Part shown: positions 1 to 12,400 of the stretch, one piece after another
How positions within the stretch are numbered: position 1 is the stretch's first letter
Layout of the letters: every line of letters starts with the position of its first letter
DNA from: Pleodorina starrii
Lineage: Eukaryota > Chlorophyta > Chlorophyceae > Chlamydomonadales > Volvocaceae
Reading direction: 5' to 3'
Length of the DNA stretch: 64,000 nucleotides
Assembly (NCBI GenBank): GCA_030267565.1
Contig: BRXU01000014.1
Coordinates: 2,020,001-2,084,000, forward strand
The notes under the pieces: model-generated
Told to the model about the DNA's origin: nothing
Databases searched by the model: none
The model's input: the letters and a program-made list of their open reading frames with translations, nothing else
Made by a program: the position numbers and the translations under genes

Positions 1-1111
1 CCGGCTCGTCCTCGAGGTCCGAGGCGTCCTCCTCCGCTGTAGGCGGCAAAGGCTTGTGCCGCCGTGCGGCGTCTGTCCTACTGCTGGCGGCGCTGCTCCG
101 ACCCGAAGAGCCAGCGGCAGATGAGGCCCCGTCTTCACGCTTACTGCCCTTGGCTTTCTTGCTGAACTTCGAGTGCTCATCGTCACCGAAGCCTGCGATA
201 AGGCGGCAGCAGAGCGCACGCATACTGCAGCTATTCAGCACGAGGCGGTCTCCGTCAGGAATACACGCAAATTAAGCGCGCGACAGGGCTGCGTCCCAAT
301 CCCAAATCAATGGGCAAAGTGTGAGCTGCAAGTTGACGCTCTCAGTATGCCGTACGTGTCGTACCTTCCAAGTCCTGCTCACGCACAGAGCCGTGGTCCG
401 ATGTGAGCCCCGTCATGCCTGACACCTCCGTCAGCCCGTCGTCATTCGAGTCACCCAGAAACACCGTTGTGATGGACAGCTTCAGGTACCCTGTCGTGCT
501 GGTCCCAATTTTGAATGTGATCGGAACCATAGCGGGCTGCGTCGTGGTCTCCTCCTTGCAGTACTTAGCCATGTCCAGTGTAGCCTTCCCAACTGTGACT
601 GGACTGTCAGAGCTGCTCTTCCCCGGAACCTGGACCTTGAACTCGTACTCCTGCAGAGGGTTGGGGGTGGCTTGGTCAGGCCGGCCCTTCGTGCCTGACG
701 TCACAAAACACATACACGCACACAAACTTCGTGCACCTTCCCAACCTACCTTCGGTTCATATTTACCCGTCTTATCACGGTAAATTGTCGTCACTTGCGT
801 CAGGGTTTGCTTGAAGGACGCCACGCCTGGACGGATTGGGTGGTAGTATGGTAGATGAGGGGTCAGACCTGATTCTGTGATTGCACGCCTTTACGGCGTG
901 CAGAGCGGGGAGACCCTGCGGTGCGGCACCTACTTCCTCTGACATCCTTGATATCCGTTATCTGCAGTTTGGCGCTCCGAGCCCACACCACCCGACATTT
1001 CTTGATGGATGTTGGCAGGTTCTCCAGCTGGATAATTTGCAGGTCAATTTTGTATTTCTGGCCATGACCGCCTTTTCCTGCCCTAAGTATCTTTCCAAAC
1101 ATGGCGTCCAA
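1..1111 (-). CDS. NT-C2 domain protein (EEIG1/EHBP1-like), 3' end outside window
   Basis: Four exons read on the minus strand: 1111-934, 826-750, 650-365 and 192-1, all with GT-AG borders and matching phase. The start is the ATG at 1111, giving MDAMFGKILRAGKG. The first ~150 residues form an N-terminal C2 (NT-C2) beta sandwich: a 'KYKIDLQIIQLENLP' strand, 'YEFKVQVPG', and a late 'TGYLKLSITTVFLG' strand. This is the order seen in EEIG1/EHBP1 and plant NT-C2 proteins, which bind membranes or act as cytoskeletal/organelle adaptors. After it comes a Ser/Lys/acid-rich linker that runs off the left edge, so at least 244 residues are present and the C-terminus is unknown. Such proteins often continue into coiled coils, but that cannot be seen here. 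It lies head to head with the next gene, 444 bases away. The domain call is good; the cellular role is not determined. Confidence 0.8.
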
Positions 1112-1555
1112 CCGCTAGCACCAGGGGCCCGAACCGGGTCCCCTTGGCTTTGCGCGCAGTCAAGTCGGAATTCTCAGGTAGCACGGGTAAGCCAGCGTTA
1201 TGAAGGTCTACAGCAAAATATCCGTGAAACCCAGTTGCTTTGTGTGCACAAGTTTGCGCCAGATGGTCAGAAGGATTTCCCTTCCACACAAATATTGACC
1301 AGGACGGCAATCACTGTCAGCACTGGTGTTCAGTTTGAGAGAATTCTTTGTAAAGACCTTTGTTGAGGGAAGGTATATGGCGAGGGCCTGTTTGCCATGG
1401 AAGGGAGAGCTTCTGCCGTGCGAGGACGAGAGGGAGCGATGCAGCCTGAACGCAGCGAAGCCAAAGGCATAACACACAGTAATATACATATATCACTTTC
1501 CTTTAAAGGCGCCTTAGGCGTCGCGTCCTGGTGAACTGGTGCACCGATTAGCAAG
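1112..1555. promoter_or_regulatory. Divergent promoter region between the NT-C2 and VOA1-like genes
   Basis: The 444 bases between two opposite start codons must hold both 5'UTRs and promoters. An AT-rich stretch stands out at 1480-1494. No conserved coding block is seen. Confidence 0.5.
1481..1494 (+). promoter_or_regulatory. Possible TATA-like element of the VOA1-like gene
   Basis: AATATACATATATC lies about 62-75 bases upstream of the ATG at 1556, in otherwise GC-rich DNA. Its position suits a TATA box with a short 5'UTR. This is inferred from composition and spacing only. Confidence 0.3.
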
Positions 1556-3311
1556 ATGAAGTTAGCGGCTGTTTTCCTGGCCCTACTCTCCGTCGCACTA
1601 GCTGACAATGCCGGATCATTTGGACTTTCGTCTCCAATTTTGGCCTGGAGTAATGGCGCCATGATCGGCCAGGGCAAGCACGTCTCTTACGAGGTGTGTA
1701 AGAAGTCAGATGCGGCGACGCCCAGCCCGGTATCCAGCACGTGCCCACCCATAATCATCATGCATGAATCCAACTTTATTTTGTGGGCAGGTCTTCCCAA
1801 ACGTGGAGCAGGTGGCGACGGACCTGGTGCTGGGCGCGCTCGGCAAGGCTGAGGGCAGTGATTTCGGCGTGCGCGGCTTTCCTGGGGAGGCTGCGGGTGC
1901 GGTGGAGAGCCGCACAGTCGTTGTCTTTGCTGGGAGTCAGGTGCGTGGGGCCCCCCGGTTGCGGTGTATGAGGCATATCCAGCTCCGTGCCTTCGTTTAT
2001 CCTGACGCTGTGCCGTCGCACCGTAACACGCCGTTGCAGTTGGATGCCGCGGACATGCGCAGCCGGAATGATGCCGTTCGCAGCCTTGACGCCATGATTG
2101 GCGGTGCCGCGTCGTCGCTGGCATTGCCCTACACAACCAGCCAGGTGGGGGACGCGACAGAGGATGGAGCCGGGCTGCGCGGGCCTTCGCCGGGCTGGGC
2201 CGTTAGTTCGCGCAGCGGCACGGACAACTACGGGGGCCTTAGGCTGATCCATCTGCTATTCGCAGGGCACTTCCATCCGTGAGACGATGTGCACCAAGCT
2301 GGACAGCGCTGGCGTTCAGCACGAGGTGAGGAGGGCACTCTTGGCTTCGGTCGCGATACCGAAAGGCCGAAACAATCAGTGGGGCGGGACAGGGCAGGTA
2401 CGATGATGGGGAGGTACCACATTAATCTACTCGTGGCATGGGGTGGTATCCCTCTTCTACAGCTGTCGTCGTCCATTGCTCGACGGTGAGCGCTGGCTCC
2501 TTGGTTGGGCCCTGCAGGTGGTCGGGTGCTCCGCGCCCTCCACGGACCTCAAGTCGGACGTTGCTGCCGCCCTGGCCAAGGGCAGCGATGCCCAGCTGCA
2601 CGTTGTCGTCGTGTGCTCCCATGTGGAGGATGCTCAGAAGGCTACCAACGCGGGCCTGTCGGCGGAGGTGGAGCAGCTGAAGGCCGTGCAGGCGGCTGTG
2701 GCGGAGGCTGGTATCAACCACGTCATGGTGTACGCGTCTCAGGCGAACCCAGCGGACGCGCTGCAGTCGAATGGTAGCAAGCGACGCTCACTGCTTGCCA
2801 GCCTGACGGGCTTCGGGCCTTACACGACGTGCGGAACACTCTGCAAGGTATTTCCCTTCGCTGGCGATGGAGAAAACGCGTGCGTTCCGCTTTGTTGGCG
2901 TCCCTAAAAGGATGCGGTTACGCGGCTTTGCAGCCAGGGCTTCGCACAGCGTCCAATATTCAAACAACCTGCGTACATGGCAAAACTCGTGTGCCGTTCT
3001 GCTGCGTCCGCAGACTCAAGTCCGGTGGCTGGAGGGCATGTTGGCCGTTCTCTTTCTGGCGCTGGCGTCGTGCGCAGGTGGGTCAAGGGTCTCGTGACAC
3101 GGTCTCCTAACTGCCACGAACGGTGGCGCCCGGCGCTTTACATGGTTGTCCGACGGACGCTGCAAGATGATACAACCTCCCGGCGCCCTGACACGTCGCG
3201 CCCCGCTATGTTTCTGATACGTCAACTCCCGCAGGTTTGGTGTGCCTGTATGTCCTTGACACGCCCACCCGGTTCGAGTCGCCAAACAAGGATGCGGCTC
3301 CTCAACAATAA
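1556..3311 (+). CDS. V-ATPase accessory/assembly factor-like membrane protein (VOA1/Ac45/BIG1 family)
   Basis: Seven exons: 1556-1693, 1791-1940, 2040-2144, 2266-2325, 2518-2847, 3014-3077 and 3235-3311, about 308 aa, all phases consistent. The N-terminus MKLAAVFLALLSVALA is a clear signal peptide. A lumenal domain follows. Near the C-terminus a hydrophobic helix (WLEGMLAVLFLALASCAGL, from about residue 266) is followed by 'LDTPTRFESPNK'. A membrane span followed by D-T-P-x-R-F is the hallmark of the V-ATPase S1/VOA1 C-terminal domain. Members are type I ER/Golgi proteins that help assemble or regulate the V-ATPase Vo sector, or in yeast BIG1 affect the cell wall. Overall similarity is low, so the family call rests on topology and the C-terminal motif. 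The next gene converges on it and its 3' end may overlap this gene. Confidence 0.72.
3138..3142 (-). terminator. Candidate poly(A) signal (TGTAA) of the minus-strand OPR/HPR gene
   Basis: TTACA on the plus strand reads TGTAA on the minus strand. It is the first such motif I found downstream of the minus-strand stop at 3524. It lies inside the last intron of the converging gene, so the two transcripts would overlap. Confidence 0.35.
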
Positions 3312-3442
3312 GAAGTGTCAAGAGGGCCCCTTGGCCCGTTCGGCTCGTTCGCCGATGCGCGCTAGTGTAGGGGCGATGACTTTCACGTGCTTGCACATGA
3401 ACAAGGGAGTGTTGGGGATTTGGTAGGGGGCTCTGAAACAGA

Positions 3443-3447
3443 TGTAA
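3443..3447 (+). terminator. Candidate poly(A) signal (TGTAA) of the VOA1-like gene
   Basis: TGTAA is the known volvocine polyadenylation signal. It occurs 132 bases after the stop codon at 3309-3311, a reasonable 3'UTR length. Confidence 0.5.
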
Positions 3448-3523
3448 CATCGCAGTTGTACGTGCTCTTGTCGTCTTAGACCCCGACGAAAATGATATCC
3501 CACAGTCACAATGCACTGCTACG

Positions 3524-5961
3524 CTACACTGCAGCGACTGCGACCTTGCCAGCCGGAGGGCTTTGGCTAATCGGTTGTTGGAGTTGCATGGAAAGCGCCG
3601 CTGCTACGTCTTGCCGGCCCAGCAGCTGGGCGCTCCGAAGCGCTGCCGCAGCAGTGTCCGTGTCCAGCTCGTCCGCGTGCTGTGCCACGACATCCGCCAT
3701 GCGGCTAAGCAGCTCTTCCTTCCTGTTGTTCACCTGCGGGGGACAAGAGGTGCTCACAGGCATCAGTCAGCACGCCAACACGAGTGGCTAAACTGCGCAA
3801 TCGCATCAAAGCATTAGCAAAAATGATGCACCGGGCAAGTCCACATTCCGTACCTGGCCCACCACCAAAAGCCGCGCAGCGTCAACGGGTCGCAACTCCT
3901 GCTCGCGTGCGGCGCTGAACGCCAGGAGCTCCTCCGCCGCCGATGGATCCTCCACGCCCTGACGTGCGCACAGGAACAGCAACTCCACGGCCCCAGCCGC
4001 AGAGCGGGACTGGCTGCTGGGCAGGATCACTGACTGCAGATGCCGTGCAGACGCGACGGCGAGCTGGTAGTGCGAGTAGCCCGCGCAGCTCAGCAGCCGC
4101 AGTACGGGCAGCAGGTGCGCCTCGCTGCTGTCCGGGAGCAGCCGCTCAGCGCGCGAAGCAAGCGCCGCGAGCACCACCTGCAAAGACGTGACATATATAT
4201 GGATGGGACCTAAGCTTCTCGGGGAGCGAGCAAAAGCCATTGCCGCAAGCCTCATTATGTGACCGCTCGCCAGCCCGGGCCAACGCCAACCTTATACTTA
4301 TCCCTAAAAGTGCGGCATGTAGGCAGTTCCGTTGCAGGTCCATCCGACCACCAGCGTTTGAGCGAGGCACCACACCAATCGCACCTCGTTCTTGAAGCCA
4401 AACATCCGCAGGCCGTTGCACGCCATCGCGAGCGTGTCCTCCCGCACCATCGGCAGTTGCGGCACCAGCGCTGCCGCTAGCACGGCCGCCAGCTCCAGGT
4501 CGCGCGGCGCGCGGCAGCCCAGCTTGCCGTAGCCGAACAGCACGCGCGCTATGCATGTGGGATGCGCCCCGATGACCGGCTCCGCCAGGATGGCCGTGGC
4601 CACCGCCTCCATCAGCGCCGAGTGTTGGTGCCCCAGGACCGCCAGGGACTCCACCACCGAAGACACCTCCCAATCGCTGCAGGTGGCCAGGCTGCGGACC
4701 ATGGCGTCGCACAGCGCGTTGACCAGCTGCGCGTTGTGGTAGCCCAGCCGGCTGCACGCCCACAGCGTCGTGGCGGCGTCCTGCGGCGCCAGCAGCGTCG
4801 CCTGGCCCAGCATGCTCCCCGCCAGGTTGCCGAACAGATCCACCCGGCCGGCCACACCGGCTTTGGCGTAGGCCCAGAACGCTGAAGAGCAGCCGCTGGG
4901 CAGCAGGAAGGCCGTGCCGGTGCGCAGCAGCTGGTTCGCTATCGCATTAAACACGGCCGGGCTGTGGTAGCCCAAACTCGCCAGCGACCACGCGCACATC
5001 TGCAGCTCGTGCTGCTGCATGGATCCCAAACGCTCCTGCAGCAGCGGCACCAGCTGCTCCAGCAGCGCCATGTCTCCGAAGCCCAGCTTGGCCAGGCCCT
5101 GCAGCAGCTGCGCGAAGTCCACGCCGTGGCCATGCACGCGCAGCGGTTCAAACTTGCCCTTCGTCACCGCCAGAAGGACGTCGGGCAACGAGTCCATGCG
5201 CTCTACAACGCCTCTGCGGCGCAGCTCGCCAAAGGCCCAGATCGTGCAGGCCGCCTGGCGCGGGAAGAAGTTATGTACGTGCGACGGCAGCAACGCGTCC
5301 AGCTGCGCTGCAAGGCGGGCACCCTCCGCCAGGTGGGTCTGCTTGGGCTGCGCGCCGTGCTTGCGCCGCAAGCGCGGCAGGCCCGGCGTGGGCACCAGCA
5401 CGGCGTCGCTGCGGTCCACCATGTCTGCGGGGCGGTACTTGATGAGCCGCGGCAGGCGCGCCACCGCCGCGGCCACGTGCACGGAGTCGAAGCGGTCGCC
5501 ATGTGTGGTGAGCAGATGCTGCAGACGTTTGAGGCTGCGGGCTTTACCTATGGCGCCCAGCAGCTGGAGGTACGTGGTGGGCTCGCCGCTGAAATCCTCG
5601 TACTCCGGCTCCGGGACAGGCACATACTTGATTGTCGGCTCGTTGTTGATGGCGTAGAAGCGCACCGGATGAGTGCGCAGCCAGCCGGCAATGGGCGAGG
5701 GGTGCTGTGGTGCAGGGCGGGCGGGGGTGCGGTGAGCGGGCGGCGGTGAGCTCGTGTCGGCCGTGTCTGTTTTGGCGAAGTTCCGATAAGGTCGTCACAG
5801 TGGCCCCAGACAGCCGCAATCCCATCACCCACCTGCTGCGATGTGGAGCAGACGTCTGGCCCCACATCCAGGTCCTCAATATTCGGCCTGCGCGCGCAGA
5901 CATCGTGCGCCTCCTTCAGTGCGTACGCCCGACCCGCACCGCAACACCGCAAGTGCAACAT
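3524..5961 (-). CDS. Helical-repeat RNA-binding protein (OPR/HPR, FASTK-like), probably organellar
   Basis: Four exons: 5961-5833, 5704-4352, 4177-3854 and 3733-3524, about 671 aa. The large second exon encodes tandem helical pairs of roughly 35-40 residues, such as 'LLQGLAKLGFGD', 'MCAWSLASLGYH', 'AFWAYAKAGVAG', 'TTLWACSRLGYH' and 'VVESLAVLGHQH'. It begins with a block like 'VHVAAAVARLPRL', typical of algal octotricopeptide/heptatricopeptide (FASTK-like) proteins. Those bind specific chloroplast or mitochondrial transcripts and govern their stability, splicing or translation. I see no C-terminal RAP domain. The N-terminus MLHLRCCGAGRAY is basic and Cys-rich, compatible with a transit peptide. 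An alternative upstream start in another frame (ATG at 6128) would need an intron of only about 50 bases. The target RNA is unknown. Confidence 0.8.
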
Positions 5962-6495
5962 ACCTGCTGATCCCGCCGCTCGCAAGATAGGTTTCGACTA
6001 CAGCTAACGAGCGCAGAAGCGAGCGGCCTGTCGTCACACAGGACACAGGTGAGTTTTGATGAAGACAACGCCGAGTAGCGCCGCCTAAGCGTCTTACCCT
6101 GGCGTCGCCCCAATAGTGCCAGGGCCATTTCCTATCCAATCAACCCCGAAAGCGATGTGTTATGCGTGCACTCGCGGAAGCCGATCGACTTCGGCTTCGT
6201 GTAAATGATTGGCGGCTAATATAATATAAATGTAAGTGGTCTTAGGCTTGCATGTGAGTACCCATATTATTACACATCCGCAACGCACGAGCTGCTGCGC
6301 TGTAACGACATCAAGTCCAAATCGCAGCACCCATGCACCGTATTGACTTTCTCTTCCCAGAATTTTTTTGTAGTGGAATTGATTCATTACATACTGCTAC
6401 TGGTCATATCGTTTTCCTCTTGTTGGAAGGAGCGTGTCGCCCGATTGTCAGTTTGGAAATGGACCACCAGCGCAAAGTTTGAAGACGTCATTAAC
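5962..6495. promoter_or_regulatory. Divergent promoter region, OPR/HPR gene and SET gene
   Basis: 534 bases separate the two start codons. A TATAAA stands at 6225-6230 within an AT-rich island (about 6217-6236), roughly 265 bases from either ATG, so it could serve either direction. No coding is evident. Confidence 0.45.
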
Positions 6496-9400
6496 ATGGG
6501 GACAGGGCGACGCAGAAGGAGCTTTTCGGATTCCAGTGGCTCAGAGTCGGAGTCGGAGTCAAGCTCGGAGGGAGATGAGGAGGGCCGGCAGAGCAACTCT
6601 GGCAGCGACCAGGACGCGGACAACTGGGTGTTGTGCGACCGCTGCACCAAGTGGCGACGTATACCTGCAGCCTTTGTTGACCAAATTAGGGAGGACACGC
6701 CCTGGTAGGGTGCCGGCGCGCCGACGTCGTTGCGCGCCTTCTCGCGTTGGAAGACCCGTAAGCGAGGGGCTTTCCTCTACAGGTACTGCGAAAACAACCC
6801 CAACAAGGCTTTTGCAAGCTGCAGCGTCCCACAGGAGCTTACAAACGAGGAGATAGATGCTGAAGGAGACTCTGACGGGGCGGGAGAGGTTAGTGAGACC
6901 GCAGGCGCCGTCATAGCAGTCTTCGCACTTGAAAGTTATATGGCTTTGCGAGAGACAGGCGTGTGGGGGGCAGAGCTCGGCTTCGACCAAGTTTGACGTT
7001 TTAACCATTCCCTGTAACCCTGAGGCTTGGTGCCGGCCCTGGTGCCCCAGAGCGACCACGATGAGGAGAGCATGAAGCGGCGCCGGATACCCGCCGTGTG
7101 GCAGCTGCTGAAGGATAACATCCTGGCGCACCGGAAGCGCAAAGTGCAGGACGAGGACGATATCATGATATGCCATTGCAAACCCACGTGGCGCGGGGGC
7201 GATGGCTGCGGACCGGACTGCATCAACCGGATGCTGTGCATTGAGTGCATGCCGGTGAGTGTGCGCGGTGCTGCGCACCGGACGGGCGGGAAAGGGGTGC
7301 GATGGGGGCTATCGTTGGGGGTCCTCACATGATCGCAAAGCTGCCGCAGCCACCGTTATTGGCACTTTGCTGGGGGGTGGGGGTGGTTGGGGCCCATGTG
7401 GGGGCCCAACGCACGGGAGAGGGCCAGGGCAGACCGAGGGTGGCTCTTGGCGCGAGCTGGAGGTGCCAAAACTTACGTTGCCGTCGTTCATCTATTCCGC
7501 GCGCTTTCGCACGCCGACATGACGTCGTGCAGGGCTTCTGCCCGTCGGAGGACCGCTGCACCAACCAGATGTTCTCGAAGCGGATGTACGCCAAGCTGGA
7601 GATCGTAAGTCTCAGGGCTGCTGCCAGCTTAGTGGTGGCTGGCAGGATGGGAGCCGATAACCAATGAAAGCTATTGGAAGGGTTGGAGCGGGACCAGCCC
7701 GTCGACGCGTTCCATTCTCTAACCATTCGGCGTTTGCCTAGGCGGCACAAAAGAGGGCGAGGGGTGGTGGGCTCGGCGATGACAGTTGGCACGACCATTG
7801 AGTTAACCTGTGGAAGGCGGCGCGCCGTAGGCCAGCGTAACAGCGCCCGCCTGTGTACTGAAGCACGTGGGGTTGAGCGCGCCTGTGCCGCGCCGTTCCC
7901 ACCTGGGATGACTCTACGTACCCCGTCCACCTCCCCGCAGCGGCGCGCCGGGGCAAAGGGCTTCGGACTCTTTGCACTGGAGGACATTAAGGCGGGGCAG
8001 TTCATCATCGAGTACATCGGTGGGTATGGAGGTGGCATTTGGGGGCGCTGGCATGATGGCGCAGGACTTCGGGAGGGTCATGGGGGGCTCTGACGCTGGG
8101 GAAACGTGCGGTCGCCGGGCTCCATTGCTGTTGAGGCACATGGTCCTTCATGATTGTCTTAGAAGGGCTGGGGGTTCGGTGCATACTAGAAAAAACTCCC
8201 ACCAGGGATTCGTCCCCGGTGGGTTGACGGGCGGCAGCGAACGCAGGTTCAGGGACCCACACCAGTGACGGGTGGCATCTGTACGCCCCCACGCCATCCA
8301 GCGCCGGCATGGTGGCGGGGACCTCGATCCAGCCCACTGCCGCTGTGTGCGCACGCATTTGGGTTACGGGTACCCGGCGGTCTACTTGAGCCGCACATGC
8401 CCGTCCACACGGCTGGGCTGGGTTACGGTCTCAGGGCCATCAACACCGCCTGGCCCTTTGGCGGCGTGGTGGGTGGCGCTCTTGATGTTGGTTGCCGTTG
8501 TTCCCATGCCGTGTGCGGCGGCAGGCGAGGTGCTGGAGGAGGACGAGTACCAGCGGCGGAAGGAGTACTACATGTCCGTGGGCCAGCGGCACTATTATTT
8601 CATGAACATTGGAAACGGCGAGGTCATCGACGCCTGCCGCAAGGTGCGTCCTGGCGCGCTGTGGGTACGGATGGGCCCTTGGCTCTGGGGGGGCGCCTCT
8701 GGGCTGCCGGGATGGTCTGGCAAGGAGGGGCCCGTCGGCCTCCAAGCTTCGGGTCCCGAGACACTGGAGGCGGCTTGGGTCCAGTTTGGGTCCCGAGACA
8801 CTGGGGGCGGCTAAGAAAACCGGGGTGCGTCCTTCCAATGGGGCGTGGCGAGGCTATGATTGCACGGCGTCAATCACCATACATACGGTGAACACTCGGC
8901 AACCAGGGTTAGTGACGGCACGACGCGAATGTTCTTCCGAGGGTATTTTTGTTTCAGGGCGTGGGTGGGAGCAAGGGACGTGCGCTCAGGGCATTCGCTT
9001 TTTAACGAGCGGGCGGGCCTGGCAGGTAGCGGTGGGCACGTGCTTGGCTGATATCACCGCCGTTTGCGCACACAGGGCAACATCTCGCGCTTTATCAACC
9101 ACTCATGCGAGCCGAACTGCGAGACGCAAAAGTGGCTGGTGCGGGGCGAGCTGGCCATCGGGTTGTTCGCAGTGCGCGACATTCCGAAGGACACGGAGCT
9201 GACGTTTGACTACAACTTCGAGCGCTACGGCGACAAGCCCATGCGCTGCTACTGCAGATCGACCAACTGCCGGAAGTTCATCGGCGGCATGCAGGTTGTG
9301 GCGAAGGGCTGGGGCAGGACGGGTCGGGTCGGGTCCAGGACGAGCGAAAGGCCCAGACACGGGCCGGCGTGGCCATGGCTCAGGCGGGAGGGGCGTTGGG

Positions 9401-12400
9401 TGCTCATCATGGGCACAGAGGAGGGCGGGCGTGCCGCTAGCCTAGCGCCCATCCCTCCCTGTGGGCCATGCCACGGGTCCCGGCAGCTAAGCACTGCATG
9501 TGGCCCTCCCTGAGGCCTGCACTTCGGCGTATGGCATCCCCGTGGCCCCGCCTCGTGCCCCCGCTCTTGAACAAGCTGCTTCTTCCGACTGTCTGTCCTG
9601 TGTGCCGACTGTGCGCTCGGCCGTGTGGTGACTCGCCAGGACAACTTCGACGTGTCGCTGCTGCCCGCGGTGGAGCCCGATGACGCTTCCCACGACTTGC
9701 CGCCCGTCATGCTGACGGACAGCGACATGGACCCGAACATGCGCATGCTGCTGGAATGGCGCATAGGCACCAAGGTGGACAAGGCCAAGGAGATGGGCAT
9801 GGTCACCAGGTGCGAAGTGTCGTCGGGACACGGGAGGGACGTATGTGTATTTGATAGGAGGGACGTAATCCTTTGGAATTGATAGAGACTGGTGGACGCG
9901 GCGTTCCCGGGGAAGGGACGGTTTCGGGGAGGGCCGTTTTTGCGAGACGGAGGCTCTGGAGGGGCGGCTGCTGGGGACAAATGTGTCAGCAAGGCTTAAG
10001 CCTGCTGCAACAAGGGCGGCAATGGTATGCAAGGCAATATTTGTGATGAGTTCTGACTGCTCAGCCCTCGGGGGCGTGTCGCCACCTAGCTGTCAACACG
10101 CCCTCTAGCGGTCAACACGCCCCCTGTGGGCGTGTTCACGCCTCAATAAGTAGGCGATGCTGACCTTTCCACTGCCTCCTGTCTTGCAAGGCTGGAGCGC
10201 GTGTGCGAAGCGCGCAACGTCACGTGGAGCGTGAAACACTTTTACGGCCAGGAGCCGCTGCCATCGGCGCAGCCGCACCGGCAGCGGCCGCCACAGGACG
10301 ATCAGCAGCATCCGCAGCGACCGCAGCCGGACGGCTCGGCGCCCACGCTCGCGCCCGCACCCAGCAGCAGCGGCCAGGGCTCTCTAACGGACAAGCGGGC
10401 CGGGGCGGAAGTCACGGAAGCCGGGCCGGCACCGGCCAGGGCAAAGCCGCAGCAACAGCAGCAGCGCAAGCCCGACAAGGCGTCGGCGGGAGCGGCCGCT
10501 GTTGCGCCCAGCAGCAAAGTAGGGAAGGCGTCTGGGACCAGCTCGGGCAAGCAGACCGAGGCTGGAGCGGGGCTGTCGAAGCTGCGGCTGGAGGACGGCG
10601 GCGGCGGCGGGACGCCAGCGACGGGGGGAGGGCAGGCTGCCGCTCGGCAGGCGCCCTCCACCACTCCGGAGGTGGCACAGGTCCGGGGGCCCAAGGCGCT
10701 GTTCAAACAGTGGAAGATCATGCAGCAGCAAGGTGCGGCGCGGCGCGGCGACGGGCTGGAGCTCTTGTAGGCCCACTTCCTGCTGCATCGGTCGGGGGCT
10801 GGGTGATGGGGCATGTACCGAACTCGTGGACAAGGTACCGTGGCATCAAAGGCGCTGGGGGCTCGGGGTCGGGCAGCGTACGGTACGCACGCGTGACCTA
10901 TACCACAGTCGTAGGAAGTCCGCAGTGCGGTTAGCTTCTGTGCCCTCGCACGTCCGCCAGTGCGACACTGCCTAAAGGCCGAGCCACCGGGCATGGAAGT
11001 TGCTGTCTGTGGTACCGTTAGTGGCTGACTCGATAGGGCTGGTTGTGCAATAACTATGCCGTGCAGACCCCACTCCGGCGCCGGCGGTGGAGGAAAAGCC
11101 GGCCGCTACGCCGTCCTCGCCGCCGTCGCCGCGGTCACAGCACTCGCCGCCGTCGCCGCAGTCGCCCACGTCGCCGCGCTCGTCGCTGTCGCTCGACAAC
11201 GACGATGCGGCGCTCGACGAGGTGCGAAACGCGGCGGCGGAGGCCGCAAAGCACGTGCCGCTCCGGAAGCGGCTCCGCCGCCTGCCGCCCAAGTCGATAC
11301 CCGCGCCTGCAACAGCGCCGGAAGCGGTCACGGCGACGGAAAATGGTGGTGCCGCGCCCGTGGCGGGAACGGTGCCGCACCAGACGGCATCTGTAGGAGC
11401 AGCAGCGAAGCGTGGTGAGGGCAGCGGCACGGGCAGCAGCGCCGCGCCCGCGACGCCGGCGGCGCAGGTCTCGTCGTCTGCTGGGGCCGTCGCACGGAAG
11501 AACTCTCTCGGTTCCGGCGGCGCTCCGCCAGCGAGCGCGGCGGCCGGGCTGTCGTACTCGCCGCCGCGGTCCACGTCACCGCCGCCGCCGTCCACGACGG
11601 GCCGCGCCGGAGGGGCTGGCGGCGGCTCCGCCGCCGCCAACCGCAAGCTGCGCAGCGAGATCGACCGGCGGCTGGACGAGGTTGTCGGCAACCACGGCCG
11701 ATTGAAGGATGGAAGCCGCCAGAGTGTCATCAAGGTTCTGCGCCTTTTCAACCTGTGCGACATCGGCAGCGGGCACGCCGGCCGCGGCGGCAGCGCCAAC
11801 GGCTTCGGCTCGGCGGCGGGCGGCCGCTACCTGAACGGCGGCGGGCGCAACGGCGACGACCTGGGTGGCATGCCGGGGCCGGGGCCTGGCTCCTCCGCGG
11901 GCGGCGGCCTGACGGCCCGGCAGCGCGCCCGCATGGCAGACCTGTCGCTGCTGTTGGACGTGGTCATCAAGACGACCAGCTCCGCTGCCAAGAAAGAGCT
12001 CGTGGCATGCGGGCTGCTGACGCAGCTGCACCAGGCCATGGCGCGCAACACGGGCAAGGAGTACTGCGTCATCCTGCGCAAGGTGAGTGGAAGCAGGTGC
12101 CTCCGCGGGAGCGAAGTTGCTTGCAAGGTTCGGGAACCTGGCAGTGAAGAAAGAGCCCGGGTTTGTTCTTAGCGGGCCTTCTGACTGCCGGGGTTTGTAG
12201 GCTACGCACCTCGACACCCGAGCTGCTCAACACTCGACGAATCTAACCATACAAAATGCCCTACCATTTACACAACTAACATGTCCAATGCAATGTCTGC
12301 TAACCGTTGATAAATCAACCAGGTGCTTCGCGCGGTGGAGGGCCTGCCGCTGGAGGCCAACGACGTGTACGCGGTGCGCACCGCCCACGGCAACTTCGCC

